From Eupeodes corollae (lineage: Eukaryota > Arthropoda > Insecta > Diptera > Syrphidae), in assembly GCF_945859685.1 (NCBI RefSeq), contig NC_079149.1:10513118-10577117 (forward strand): a stretch of DNA of 64,000 nucleotides, given 5' to 3'. Below the pieces are notes generated by a model. That model made no database searches. It saw nothing but the letters and a program-made list of their open reading frames with translations, and had not been told where the DNA came from. The number at the start of each line of letters is the position of its first letter. Within the stretch, counting starts at the first letter, position 1. Below are positions 26,317 to 37,500 of this stretch, one piece after another. The position numbers were made by a program, and so were the translations under genes.

Positions 26317-28794
26317 CAATGCTTCAATGCTAAACACACCCAATGGGGATCTAGGCTCATAACAACAAAAGGTAAACGGCTATACCAAGCAGGCCGAAAA
26401 TACAACTGCGAATTTTATTCTTCTGGTTCGCCAACATATTGGCCATCTGATACTAACAAAATACCAGACCTTATAGACTTTTTCGTAGTTAAAGGTATTA
26501 AACGAAATCATATAAGTGTCGAAGGTAATTATGATTTATCATCAGATCATACTCCAGTAATTTTATCACTGAGCGAAACAGAAATAATAGAAAAAAGTAA
26601 TCCCAAGCTCGTGAATAACAGAACAAACTGGAACGAATTCAGAGACAAACTTGAAAATTTTATAAACCTAAGATCCCCTATGCAAACAATTGAACAAATT
26701 GATCATGAAGTAGAACAATTTATTGCTGATGTGCAGCAGGCTGCAGAAGAAAGTACTCAAACTATTTCGAATGCGAGAGAAAAAGAAATAAAATATCCTA
26801 TCGAAATAAAGGAGTTGATATTGGAAAAAAGAAGAGCTAGAAGAAAATGGCAATCCACGAGATTCCCAGATGATAAGGTAGTTTTTAACCGTCTTAACAA
26901 CGAATTAAAAAAAAGAATCTGTGAGTTTAAAAATGATTCACTAAGTAGATTCCTGAAAAGTCTGACGACGGATGCTTCTACAGAATACTCCTTATGGAAA
27001 GCAACTAAGCGTCTAAAAAGACCTCAGACACAAAACCCGCCGATAAAATCTCAAGATGGTAAATGGATCGGAAACCCGAAACAAAAGGCTGATCTCTTTG
27101 CTGAACATCTCGCGAATGTTTTCAAGCCATTCCCAGCAAGCACAGCTACAGATCCCTTACAGTTTGTTGACAGAAACGACGAATGTGAAATACCTTTTGT
27201 CACGCTCAAAGAAGTAAGAAGTATGTGTCAACATAAGCTGTCAAACAAAAAATCACCAGGGTACGATCTTATAACTGCTCAGGTTCTGAAAGAAATGCCT
27301 CTTATAGCCTTCAAGAAACTCCAATTTATAATAAACGCATGCCTTAAACTAAGATATGTGCCACATCATTGGAAAATTGCGGAAGTCATTGTTATACCTA
27401 AACAAGGTAAGCCACCAACAGAAGTTACATCTTACAGACCAATATCGCTTATACCAATCATGGCAAAAGTTTTTGAAAAACTGCTACTTAAAAGGCTTAA
27501 CAAAATAACTGAAGAAAGAAGACTAATTCCGAGCCATCAGTTTGGATTTAGAAATAAACATTCCACGATAGACCAAGTGCATCGAATTACGGATGTTGTG
27601 GAAAAGGCACTTGAAGAAAAACAAGTATGCTCGTCTGTATTCTTAGATGTTGCTCAAGCTTTTGACAAGGTTTGGCACTTGGGACTTGAGTACAAACTGC
27701 ATAGGGACTTCCCCAGGCAGTACTACGAAATACTGAAATCCTATATTACGAACCGACTCTTTAGAGTACGGTACGACCAAAATTACTCGGAACTTAAGAA
27801 AATTGAAGCCGGTGTACCACAAGGAAGTGTCCTAGGACCAACCCTGTATCTGTTATATACAAGGGATATTCCAGTGGACATCAACGCTATCATGGCCACC
27901 TTTGCTGATGATACTGCAATATTGGTGCCAGATAAATCCGTTACGAAGGCTACACAAAAATTGCAAAATGCAGTCGATAAAGTTAGTGATTGGACGCACA
28001 AATGGCGTATCAAATTAAACGAAATAAAATCGACGCATATAAACTTTACAAACAAAAACATAAACAATGTTCCAATTTTTATAAACAGTACAGAAGTACC
28101 TTACTCCAATACCGCCAAATACCTTGGAATGAATTTGGATGCAAAGCTTAAATGGAAAGAACACATCAAAAAGAAAAGAGAAGAACTAAACTTGAAGTAC
28201 AGAAAAATGTACTGGTTAATAGGAAAGAACTCTGACCTATCTATCCAGAACAAACTAATGTTATATAAGCAAGTATTGAAACCCGTTTGGACATATGGCA
28301 TCCAACTATGGGGCTGTACAAAGAAAACAAATGCTGAACCCATCCAAAAATTCCAAAGCAAGGTCCTTCGTGGAATAATAAATGCCCCTTGGTATATAAG
28401 AAATAGCGATCTACATCGTGACCTTCAAATTGAAATGGTTACAGAAGTGGTTAAGAAACACGCTGTATCACACAATAAGCGGCTGCAAAGTCATACTAAC
28501 TCTGAAATGGAGACCGTATTAAATGTACGAGACAATGTTCGGAGATTAAGAAGAACCAAGCCTCATGAGCTGATGGGCTAAAAGCTACGGGAAAGTGTTA
28601 TAACCTTAAACTTCCCCCAATGCGATTTTAAAAATTAAGAAATAAAAATCATTTGTGGATCTTTCATAGATTGGTCCTGATTCACCGGTGGTTTTAGTGC
28701 GGTAAGAGTCCCACACTACTCGGTACCGATTCTTACCGAGTGTCTTTTGAAGATTTCCATCGGATATAAAAAAAAAAAAAAAAAAAAAAAAAAA
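26317..28794 (+). mobile_element. jockey-like LINE, 5'-truncated, with poly(A) and target duplication
   Basis: Non-LTR retrotransposon inserted into family H copy 3. It starts inside the endonuclease domain (FNAKHTQWGSR, about 26323) and ends in 27 A residues (28768-28794). AAAAATATTGTT flanks it on both sides (26305-26316 and 28790-28801), although the right copy merges with the poly(A) tail. One uninterrupted reading frame runs through it. The intact frame, long pure poly(A) and clear duplication make this the youngest-looking insertion in the window. Missing the first part of the endonuclease, it cannot encode a complete element. Confidence 0.92.
26323..28581 (+). CDS. endonuclease (C-terminal part)/reverse transcriptase of a jockey-like LINE
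   Basis: A 752-codon open frame with no start of its own at the 5' truncation; the first ATG gives a 656-residue product from 26611. The 26323-26610 part encodes the end of the apurinic-type endonuclease, including the catalytic tract LSSDHTPVIL. The reverse transcriptase follows: NKKSPGYDLITAQVL, SYRPISLIPIMAKVFEKLL, QFGFRNKHSTIDQVHRI, VFLDVAQAFDKVWH (catalytic Asp at residue 346 of the 656), GVPQGSVLGPTLYLLYT and the FADDTAIL box (Asp432, Asp433). The C-terminal part contains the HINFTNK and AKYLGMNLDAKLKWKEHI tracts usual for jockey-clade proteins. All RT boxes are intact, so RT activity is possible, but without a promoter or ORF1 it is probably silent. The minus-strand open frames here are shadows. 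Confidence 0.9.
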   Translation, partial: FNAKHTQWGSRLITTKGKRLYQAGRKYNCEFYSSGSPTYWPSDTNKIPDLIDFFVVKGIKRNHISVEGNYDLSSDHTPVILSLSETEIIEKSNPKLVNNRTNWNEFRDKLENFINLRSPMQTIEQIDHEVEQFIADVQQAAEESTQTISNAREKEIKYPIEIKELILEKRRARRKWQSTRFPDDKVVFNRLNNELKKRICEFKNDSLSRFLKSLTTDASTEYSLWKATKRLKRPQTQNPPIKSQDGKWIGNPKQKADLFAEHLANVFKPFPASTATDPLQFVDRNDECEIPFVTLKEVRSMCQHKLSNKKSPGYDLITAQVLKEMPLIAFKKLQFIINACLKLRYVPHHWKIAEVIVIPKQGKPPTEVTSYRPISLIPIMAKVFEKLLLKRLNKITEERRLIPSHQFGFRNKHSTIDQVHRITDVVEKALEEKQVCSSVFLDVAQAFDKVWHLGLEYKLHRDFPRQYYEILKSYITNRLFRVRYDQNYSELKKIEAGVPQGSVLGPTLYLLYTRDIPVDINAIMATFADDTAILVPDKSVTKATQKLQNAVDKVSDWTHKWRIKLNEIKSTHINFTNKNINNVPIFINSTEVPYSNTAKYLGMNLDAKLKWKEHIKKKREELNLKYRKMYWLIGKNSDLSIQNKLMLYKQVLKPVWTYGIQLWGCTKKTNAEPIQKFQSKVLRGIINAPWYIRNSDLHRDLQIEMVTEVVKKHAVSHNKRLQSHTNSEMETVLNVRDNVRRLRRTKPHELMG

Positions 28795-29648
28795 TATTGT
28801 TGTCAAAACTCAGTAAAATTTAGAGGAAATTCAAATTGACAGTTTTTTTTTAAATATGCAACCTTAAAATAAAATTATCACAAATATTTCTTCAAAAATT
28901 TGAGATATTGGATTGGAATTGCTTTTGTCTTTTAAAAAAATATTGTTGTTCATATTCTGTAAAGTTTTGAGAAAAATTGAATTGAAAGTTTTTAACAAAA
29001 AATAAAAAAACTAAACGAAAAAATTAATAAAAGTTGGTCAAAATTGATTTTCTACTCCAATATCTTTACAAAACTTTGAGATATTGTCTTTGAACTACTT
29101 TTATCTTTTAAATAAATATTGTTTTCAACATTCAGAAATATTTTAAGAAAAATCGAATTGACAGTTTTCTTCCAAAAAATAAAAACCTAAACAAAAAATT
29201 ACTAAAACTTGGTAAAAATTTACTTTCGATTCAAATAACTTTTTCAAAAATTAAAAATATTGTATTCAAACTTTTTATTTCACAAAAAATATTGTTTTCG
29301 ATATTCAGTAGTTTTTTTTTTAATTCTACAAGAAATAGTATGCAAATTTGGTAAAAATTGATGTTCGGTTCTTTACATCTGTAAATTTAATTTCATTCAT
29401 CCAATTTATAAAAATTTAAGACATGCTACTAAAATTGGTGAAAATTGTTTTCGATTAAAAACCTATTTAAAAAAACTAGATTTTAAACTAAACTGTTTCT
29501 TGATATGAAACATATTTTTGGTAATTTTAAAGCGCAACTGACAATTTTTTTAACCCAACGCCAAAACCTATAAACTTTTAAGCAAGAAAAAATCGACAGA
29601 CGGGATGAGAAGTTATCATTGTGGGTCGCATCCTAGGTTCTTTTTTTT

Positions 29649-30639
29649 AAATATTAAATCTAAATTAAAAAACTATTGTGTCCCCAACTTTTTGGCTTTC
29701 ACCACTTTCCCCTATTTGACTACAAAATATACCAACTGCCATCATCAACCATTAAATAAAAATCCTCTTACTCTACGGCAAAGTAAAGAAGAAACAAAAA
29801 CTAAATTCGCAACACTTTTAAAAAATTGAAGACATTACATCACAAAATCTGATGTGTTGCAAAAATGATTATCCTCTGCTTCGCACTTTTGATTTTTTAT
29901 CTGTTCTTCTTGTTTTCGTTGCGCAAATTATGTCACTTTCTTTCGAGATGACCTTCTTTCTTTTTTATTTAATAAATTATTGTTGTTTCCAGTTACCATC
30001 ATGATGCTTGAAATTATTGTATAACAATTTTAATTATTTTAATCAATGAATAAATAATCAACTTGAGATTTTCTCGTGTTTATGAGACGAACTATGAGCA
30101 ACATAAAAATGGTTATGAAATGGTCTAGTTATTCAATCTTTTAAAAGAAAGCACAAAATACCATAGATTTCTAACTAAAGATAAAACAACTGACCTGGTA
30201 TTTGTTGTTATTTTATTTTTATTTAAACAAAAAATGTTAAGTTAACTTTTAATTTCTTGCGCATTGTTAAGTTGAAAGTAAAACTGATGTGAGACGGCGT
30301 TAAGAGTATCTTATGGATGACCCCTTCGGCAAGGTGCAATTTTCTGTTACTTCTTTTTTCCTAAGACTTGTGGAGCCTAAGGAGGAAAAAATAACCCAAG
30401 TAGTAGCGACACAATAATTAAACAAAATAAGCAACAAAACCAAAAAAAAAACATTAGAGTGAAAGTTCCATTCATAATGTCTCCAGTCGTAAAAAGTGCT
30501 TATTTTTCTTCTTCTTTAAAGAAATAACAACAAATTAAATTTTATATAAATTTCTTTATTTTATTTTACACTCAATGTAATGTTTTTTTTTTGTTAATTC
30601 TACAACAATGACATTTATATAAATAAGATTAATTAACAA
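29649..30639. other. non-coding stretch downstream of the glycine-rich gene
   Basis: AT-rich DNA between family H copy 3 and the 3' untranslated region of the minus-strand glycine-rich gene. Nothing recognisable. Confidence 0.5.
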
Positions 30640-30645
30640 TTTATT
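30640..30645 (-). terminator. candidate polyadenylation signal of the glycine-rich gene
   Basis: Reads AATAAA on the minus strand, about 330 bases past the stop codon. Further AATAAA words lie near 30555. The choice among them is a guess. Confidence 0.35.
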
Positions 30646-30975
30646 TATGCATAAAGTTATGTTTTTGTTTATGACGTTTTTTGTTGTTGATCGTGATGTG
30701 AAGTTGAGTAATAATTTTTTAAAGAGGCGCGTTCATTGAACTTCAAGCACTCTCAATTATTCTTCTTTTTAGTTTTGTGCATCTTCATATAAGGTATGTT
30801 AATGTGGAATGCATTGGACTCTTCTAGCTTTGAAATCATCTTAAACCTAACAAATGGATGTCTTGGATAAATACAATAAAATTAAATGGTGTGGCACACG
30901 TGGTGCTTGTGTGCAATGAGACTAGACGAGGAGGTGTGAGCGGATCTACATTCACCGCTCTACATCCTGTGTGAA

Positions 30976-33638
30976 TTAGTGACCAGGTTTTGGATAGCTG
31001 TAGCCACTGCTGCCAACGCCTGAGACATGTCCGGCGCTGTAGCTATCAATGCCCGAGTAGCTGTCACCTGCGGAATTGTACGACGAAGAACCACCTCCAC
31101 TAGCCTGCCAGCCTCCGCTGCTGTAGCTGCTGCCAGCATCTGCGCCAGATGTGGCTGCGACGGCAGCAATAGTGTGATCATGATTTACTACAGAACTGTA
31201 GCTTCCAGGACCAGCTGAAGAATAACCACCGCCTGAACCGCCTGAACTGTAGCTGCTGCCATGACCTCCACCTGAAGATGTGGTTGCAGCGATAGCAGCG
31301 AGTTTTTCTTCTTGGCTGAGACCTCCCGAGTAGCCACCAGAACTGTAGCTGCTACCACCGTATCCTCCACTGCTATGTCCACCGCCTCCAGTTGCAGCTG
31401 CAATGGCAATTGTATCGTGATGGCTCAAACCTCCGCCAGATGATAAATATCCACCACCTGAACCGCCTGAACTGTAACTACTACCATGACCTCCACCGTG
31501 ACCGCCAATAGAGGTTGCAGCAATGGCAGCGAGTTTTTCTTCCTGACTGATGCTTCCAGAATATCCACCAGAGCTATAGGAATTGCTATGACCTCCACTG
31601 TAGCCTCCAGAAGTTAAACCTCCACCAGAAGCGTATCCACTGCCATGGCTGCTTCCAGCTGTGGCTGCAATGGCTGTAGTCAAATCAACATGTCCGGCAC
31701 TGGGATTACCTCCAGGATATCCTCCTGAACTGTAGCCTCCGCCACCACCACCAACTACTCCAGAGGTTGCAGCGATTGCTGCGATCTTAGTATCGTCAAG
31801 ACTGCTACCATGGCTGCCACTGGCATAGCTCCCTGTGTTGTATCCGCTGCTTAGCTGCCATCCATTACTTAAGCTTGATCCACCGCTGCTGTAGCTGCCT
31901 CCACCGATGCCTCCATGGGCTCCGCTACTTCCAGCATTTTCATGAATGATGGCGTAAGTTTGAACGTGTTTCCCACCACCTGAACCACCACCGCTTCCGT
32001 GTCCTCGTCCGTATCCGTGGCTTCCACCTTGACCGCCAGCTCTTTCATGTTTAATTATAACAGTTTCGGTTTTAGGACCAACACCTCCGCCTAAGCTACC
32101 ACCATGTCCTGAACTATATCCTCCAAGTCCTCCACTGGAACCTCCATGACCACCATCAGTGATGACAATAGTTTCTGCTGCATGTTTAGCTCCATGTCCG
32201 CCACCATAGGATGAACCACTGGCATATGATCCACTGCCATAGGATGAACCACTAGCATAGGATCCAATACCACCATGAGATGATCCGCCACCGCCACTGC
32301 CATGACCACCACTGTAGCTACCACCTCCTCCATGACCATGACCTCCAGATGATAAACCAAGATTCTCGACAAGACCACCTTTAAGACCACCAATTGGACC
32401 TAAATTATGACCACCACCACCACCGCCATGACTGCTTCCATGGCCGCCTCCATAGCTTCCCCCGAAGCTGCTAGCATAGCCACCACCTCCATAGCTGCCT
32501 CCTCCGTGTCCGGATCCAGAGCCATGTCCACTACTCAAGGTTGAATATGATTCAACAATTGAACCCGAACCACCATGACCGCCACCAAAACCACCTCCAG
32601 GGCCGCCACCGTAGCTACCGCCACCGCCCCCGCTGCCATGACCGCCATCATTTCCAATAATACTAGCAATGATAGCACTGTCTTCGTGGCCACCAGATCC
32701 TCCTCCAGCGCCACCGCCATAACCACCGCTACCACCGCCGCCATATCCACCGTTGCCGCCGCCATATCCACCACCGCCATGGCCACCACTGCCACCACCA
32801 TGACCGCCACTACTGTATCCACCACCAGGACCTCCACCGCCACCACCGTATCCACCACCGTGGCCTCCACCGCCTCCACCAGATACAAGTTCTCCCAGTA
32901 AAGGTCCTATGTCATCATCATGGCCGCTACTGCTTCCACCGTAGCCTCCTCCTCCACCACCACCGTTACCGTAGCCTCCTCCGCCATTGTGATCCCCTCC
33001 ACCACCACCACCTCCGTGGCTGCCTCCACCGCCATCGCCGCCACCTAAAATACTTCCGATCAAAGGTCCTATGATGCTGTCGTCAAGGCCACCACTACTT
33101 GGTCCTCCACCGTGGCTACCGCCGGCGCCATTTCCGTGGCCACCATCTGATCCTCCACCAAAGTCTAGCGGTCCACCACCACCTCCATGGCCGCCTCCAT
33201 TATAACCTCCGTCATCATGGCCTCCACCACCGTGACCGCCGCCATTTCCTCCGCCACCGTGACCACCGCCGTTTCCTCCGCCACCGTGACCTCCTCCGTG
33301 ATTGCCACCTCCGGTAAGGCCATCTAATAGTCCACCAAGGTCAGGTAGTCCACCTCCACCGTGTCCTCCGCCATGTCCTCCACCTCCATGACCTCCACCT
33401 CCATGACCACCACCACCATGACCTCCACCATAATCTGGAAGATGAATCCTTATGTGCACATGTTCTCGGCCAAACGTCGGCTTCCCCAACGTCTTACTGG
33501 CCAGTAGCAGTATTGTTAAAAACTACAAATGACAGAAAGAAAAATATCCAAAATCAATTCCAATTGAAGACGACGACTCGACGTAATCCTTTTTCTTGAG
33601 TTAGGTAATCGAATACTTACAGCTAGCCTTGAAGCCAT
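30976..33638 (-). CDS. giant glycine-rich secreted protein, two exons
   Basis: Exon 1 is 33638-33621 (six codons, MASRLA). A 98-bp intron has GTAAGT and TTTGTAG sites. Exon 2 is 33522-30976, giving 854 residues. The signal peptide is MASRLAFLTILLLASKTLG. Next comes GKPTFGREHVHIRIHLPDYG, then about 800 residues of Gly-Gly-His/Ser/Tyr repeats, ending in GYSYPKPGH. The first half is dominated by GGGHGGGG-type tracts broken by acidic/hydrophobic inserts (DDSIIGPLIGSILGG, DDDIGPLLGELVSGG, EDSAIIASIIGND). The second half has SSYSSGG tracts broken by a recurrent EEKLAAIAATS-type module. This composition fits structural proteins of cuticle, eggshell or silk-like material; the exact role and gene name are unknown. 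The frame is open for 2.5 kb despite extreme repetition, which argues for selection. The many open frames on both strands within it are composition artefacts. Confidence 0.9.
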
Positions 33639-33764
33639 GCTCTTGGTTAAAAGTAATCCACAATTTACGAGGGGCTCCTCTTATAAATAATTATTTCGGG
33701 ACTGCGCTGGTGTCCTCTCGAAAGGTTGAACCTCGTATGGTGTGCCATCTGCATTGCGACTGCA

Positions 33765-33773
33765 TTTTATATA
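33765..33773 (-). promoter_or_regulatory. candidate TATA box of the glycine-rich gene
   Basis: Minus-strand TATATAAAA, about 130 bases before the start codon, which would place transcription initiation near 33743. A second candidate, TATTTATAAG (33689-33680), lies closer and would leave a leader of only about 20 bases. The distal site is the better consensus match; which one is used cannot be decided from sequence. Confidence 0.45.
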
Positions 33774-34960
33774 GCTACGCCAAAAAATAACCATCAAGTG
33801 GTGGTCCAACACTCCACCACACCGCACCGCACCAGCCACCACCACCACTCATGACCTCTCACTCTCGCGAAGTCAGAGCCTCAAAAAAAGACTTAATAAA
33901 ATATACCTATTCCCAGTCCCAAACCCAACCAAGATCCAAAGAGAGTGAAATGACGAACTCGAAAGTATGTAACATAGTCCAGCTCCAGCGTTGGCATAGC
34001 ATCGGTATTGGCATCGACATCAGCATCGGAAGCAGCAACAGCAGCAGCAGCAAGTTTGTATTCAATAGATACAGAGACTCCAATTCATCATCGTTTGGTT
34101 TAAGTCTCAGTCTTTTGGTGGAAGTAGTGGGAAAGACGAGTATCATAAAGTTCGAGCCAACTTGCCAAAAAGAGTCGAAGCAGCCATACATAACAAACGC
34201 TCCATCAGCTCCAAAAGATTTCTCTCTCTCACCCATCGTCGTCGTCGTCAGGTGAGTTTGGATTTTTTGTTGTTTTAGTTTTTGGGGGTCTGTCTGTGAA
34301 GCATCTTTCGAAGAAAGCATAAATTGGTGAAGTGAAGATACCATTTCTTCTTCTTCTAAATGACCTTCTTTACCTCGATCTTCAGTTGGAGATGGTGCTG
34401 ATGATGATGATGTTGATAATGATGATGATGATGGTTCAGATACCAATTCAAAACCTCCACGGGCGAGGTCATGGTCGCGTTTTGGTTGTTGTCTTGTTTT
34501 CTTCTTTTATTTTTGTTTGTCTTTCTTTTCTTTCTAAGCAACAACGGAAGCTAATCAGAAGTTTACAATTTATTATACGACGATGAAGACGCGTCGAAGA
34601 TCCGAACTTGTGATATCAATGAAAAAAGAAAAATACAAAACAACTTTTGAAGTTTTCAAGAGTTGACATAACTAACTAGAAATACGTAACAAGCTTAAAG
34701 AGATTGATTTGAGAGATGAAAGGGCTTGAGCAAGTTTTATACGTAAATAGGAATTCATTATGTGAATTCAGGAAAAAAAAGTTGAATTTTTTATCGGAGA
34801 GTTTGTGCAATTCACAATGAAACGATTTTAGGTTATATCATATTGAGTTAGTTTTTAAGTTTTGAACTTAAGGGAATCTTACTGAAAATCTACCTTCTGA
34901 ATATAAGAATTTCATTGTACTTACGTGTAACAATTTGATTAGTGTGTTCGATTTTTAACA
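33774..34960. other. upstream region of the glycine-rich gene, low-complexity
   Basis: Probable regulatory DNA with CA-rich, GAGA-like and (GAT)n/(GTC)n low-complexity runs (for example 34394-34434). Overlapping open frames on both strands (33851-34586) are made of poly-Ser/poly-Leu/poly-Met tracts from these repeats and show no domain, so they are not annotated as genes. Confidence 0.5.
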
Positions 34961-35745
34961 TGCTATCATTGGAACAATGATATAGCATCAGAGGCCAGTT
35001 AAAGCTATCATTGGTTTTCATCATTGAACATTTTGTGTCTATTTGAAGCTGATTAGTTATGGAAAAATATATTTTCTAACCCAGAACTCTTCTTTTAGTT
35101 CATTTTTAGTTTTTCGAAGATAAAATCGTTTTCAATGAACAGCTGTTAGTTGTATTCACATTTCGGAATATATACATACCCAATATTTCCACTGAAAGCA
35201 TTTCTGTCTTATTCGTATTCCCACTTTTTAGTTTTATTTTCAATAGTCAACTCTAACCTCAAATGAAAATGTGTACCCAATGACAGAAGTGTTCAATGAA
35301 AGCTATAACCAACCAAAACAAATTCCAATGATTGGTTTCAATGATAGCTTCAAATGATCTCTAAAAATGAGAAAAAGTTAAGTTATACGTTTTGAGTTTT
35401 GACACATGATTGTTTACAGGTCTTTGAACTTATATGTAGAGCTGATTTTAAATATTAAAATATCAACTAAAGGGCCAGAAAAAATCGAACAATTATTTCT
35501 CTATTTTTCAAACGGAAATACTTTTTTCTGAGAATTGATTTTATTTTTTCAAAATATAAAACGTATTGTTCTACTAATTTATGTTTCGATTTTATACAAT
35601 TCCAATGACAGTTTTTTGTCAGATAACAAATTTTCGGATGGAATTCTATCAGACATTTTTCTCAGTGATAAAAATGTTCAATGATCACCATAAATGACTT
35701 GTCTAAAAAATTCCAATGATTGGTTTCAATAACAAAATGATAGCT
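34961..35745. repeat. repeat with recurring CAATGATAGC words, possible MITE
   Basis: A short hairpin, GCTATCATTG against CAATGATATAGC, begins at 34964. The tract TTCCAATGATTGGTTTCAAT recurs at about 35322 and 35710, each preceded by GTTCAATGA (about 35290 and 35668). An inverted version (AGCTATCATTGGTTTTCATC then ATTGAAC) lies at about 35002-35030. This is consistent with a decayed inverted-repeat element, but no target duplication was identified and the ends are uncertain. Confidence 0.45.
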
Positions 35746-36129
35746 GAATATAAGTGGCTCCTAACGTTTAGAACTACGAAACTGCAACTAATTTGAAAGT
35801 GAAATGTCTTTTTTAGAGTTACCACATAATTCAAATCGTATCGTCACTTCCTAGTGGTGCCCGCTGGATAGCGAAAAGGTAAACTAACGACGAAAGTTGG
35901 ATCCACCGGATCCAGAGCTTTGTCACCTGAGTTACCTTCCCAGGAGGTAGGAGCAAAAGACCACATATCGCTCTGAAAAACCAGCTCTAACGTACTCAGT
36001 CATGCACAGGCCTCACAAGCCGACCATGAAAGGAAATTTTAAAGTGTGATGAAAACACAAGTAATAGCCTCAGATGAACAGACTGGTAATGTGGAAGCTA
36101 AGGCAAAGAGTTTTAAGCTTTTGAGAAGT
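35746..36129. other. non-coding stretch before LINE copy C
   Basis: Less AT-rich than its surroundings, without a supportable frame. It ends with GAGAAGTAAGTAA, which resembles the (TAAG)n tail of the RTE-like family. It could be the leader of the following LINE subfamily or the tail of another copy. Confidence 0.4.
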
Positions 36130-37500
36130 AAGTAAAAGAGTGACGACAATCCGCATTAAAGCCAAATTTCACCACCTGAGTCTTATCAGCGCGCATGCCC
36201 CGACGGAAGAGAAGGATGACAATACCAAAGAAGAAGTCTATGAGCTTCTTAAAATTCTCCTGGCAGATTTTAACGCCAAAACTGGTAAAGAAGGCATCTT
36301 TGGTAGGTCAATCGAAAGACATAGCCTCCACGACATCACATCTGGAAACGGACTCACGCTAATCGACTTCCCAGTCGAGAAAAAACATGGGGTTGAGTAG
36401 CACCAGATTCCCTAGCCCAGATATCCACAAAGGTACTTGGCGTTCCCCCGTAGATCGAACATGCAACCAAATCGATCATATTGCTATTGACGGAAGACAC
36501 TCCTCTAGCATACTTGGCGCCAATACCTTCCCGACCGAGTATCCCTAGAGCTTGCGAGAAACCGTGCAACGGACGAGATATGCCCAGAGACCCACTGGAA
36601 GCTCTGCAAACAATCCATCAGAAGGTTTCTCACAGCCGCCACCAAGGAACCAAAGCCAAAAAGGAGGCACACAGATTGTGCCAGCAAAGGAGGACACGGT
36701 CTTTCCGCCAGCTCTACGTCGACAAAAGAAGGGATGAGAACCGTTTGCTCAGAAGAAAGAAAAAACCTAGAGCAGCGTGAATTAGAGGAGATCCAGAGAT
36801 GTTTTAACAGGAGCAGGTACGGAGCTTTTATAGAAGAGTCAAAAAGAAAACAACGGGATTCACTAGCCGCCCTGGAGCCTGCAAAGATAAGGAGGCGAAC
36901 ACCGTAGTCCTGACGCAGTGAATGCCAAAAATTGGAGAGATAATTTCAACCAGCTGCTTAATGGTGATGAAATCAACGATTCCGCCAGCGAGCAGCCACG
37001 TCAAATCCATTTGGTTGACGATCTATAGAGTTCCACCCACTCGACCAGAGTAAGAACAAACTAGCCATCACCAGGCTGGAGTCGAACAAAACGGCCGGTG
37101 ATGACGGCCTGCAGGCGGAGCTTTTTAAGTACGCTGGAGCAGATCTGGTAAGGAACATGCACCAGGTAGTTACAACGACATTATGGGAAGAACAAAACGA
37201 GCAGTGACGGGTGCTTTCTTTAATGTCGAGTCTGACCCAAAGAAAATGGGTCTTGACATTATTGAGGCCAAAACGAAGTATTTACTGTGGTCAAATAGAG
37301 TCGATTTGAGGTAGTAAACGAATATGTTTATTTGGACACTGCTGTTAATTCTGCAAATGACATCAGCGCTGAGATCAAACCCAGAATTACCCTTGCTAAT
37401 CGCTGTTTCTTTGGCCTATGTATAAGCTTTTGAGGAATAAGGCCATATCGCGAAGTACCAAAGAGACACTGTACAAAACTTTAATCATGCCAGAGGCTTC
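36130..37500 (+). mobile_element. RTE-like LINE, diverged and internally deleted copy C
   Basis: Pseudogene of an RTE-like LINE related to, but diverged from, the copy at 42642. The endonuclease part (36140-36400) reads MTTIRIKAKFHHLSLISAHA, PTEEKDDNTKEEVYELL, then LADFNAKTGKEGIFGRSI. Later, in broken frames, LESNKTAGDDGLQAELFKYA and LVRNMHQ appear (about 37078-37160). The RT core is then missing, and only SAEIKPRITLANRCFFGL and the TLYKTLIMP equivalent remain (about 37360-37490). Open frames on either strand here are fragments of the same element. Confidence 0.8.

Larger units (their letters stand above)
25743..29648 (+). repeat. family H dispersed element, copy 3, split by a LINE
   Basis: Left part 25743-26316 begins with the clean hairpin AACTTCCCATAGGAAGTT and ATTGTAATGGGTCC, and includes a GTACGTGTGTACGTACG run. 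A jockey-like LINE occupies 26317-28789. The rest continues from 28790 with further units of the AT-rich tandem repeat (tracts around AATTGACAG at about 28834, 28980 and 29155) and ends with GAGAAGTTATCATTGTGGGT, then CGCATCC. The two parts join at the expected place in the repeat unit, which shows the LINE came later. Confidence 0.88.

Noticed and set aside
31188..33317. Several plus- and minus-strand frames inside the glycine-rich gene
   Set aside because: Val/Ala/Thr or His/Arg-only sequences produced by reading the GGN-rich repeat in other frames.
33851..34586. Open frames of 134, 179 and 84 codons on both strands
   Set aside because: They consist of poly-Ser, poly-Leu and poly-Met runs from simple repeats, and they overlap each other on opposite strands.
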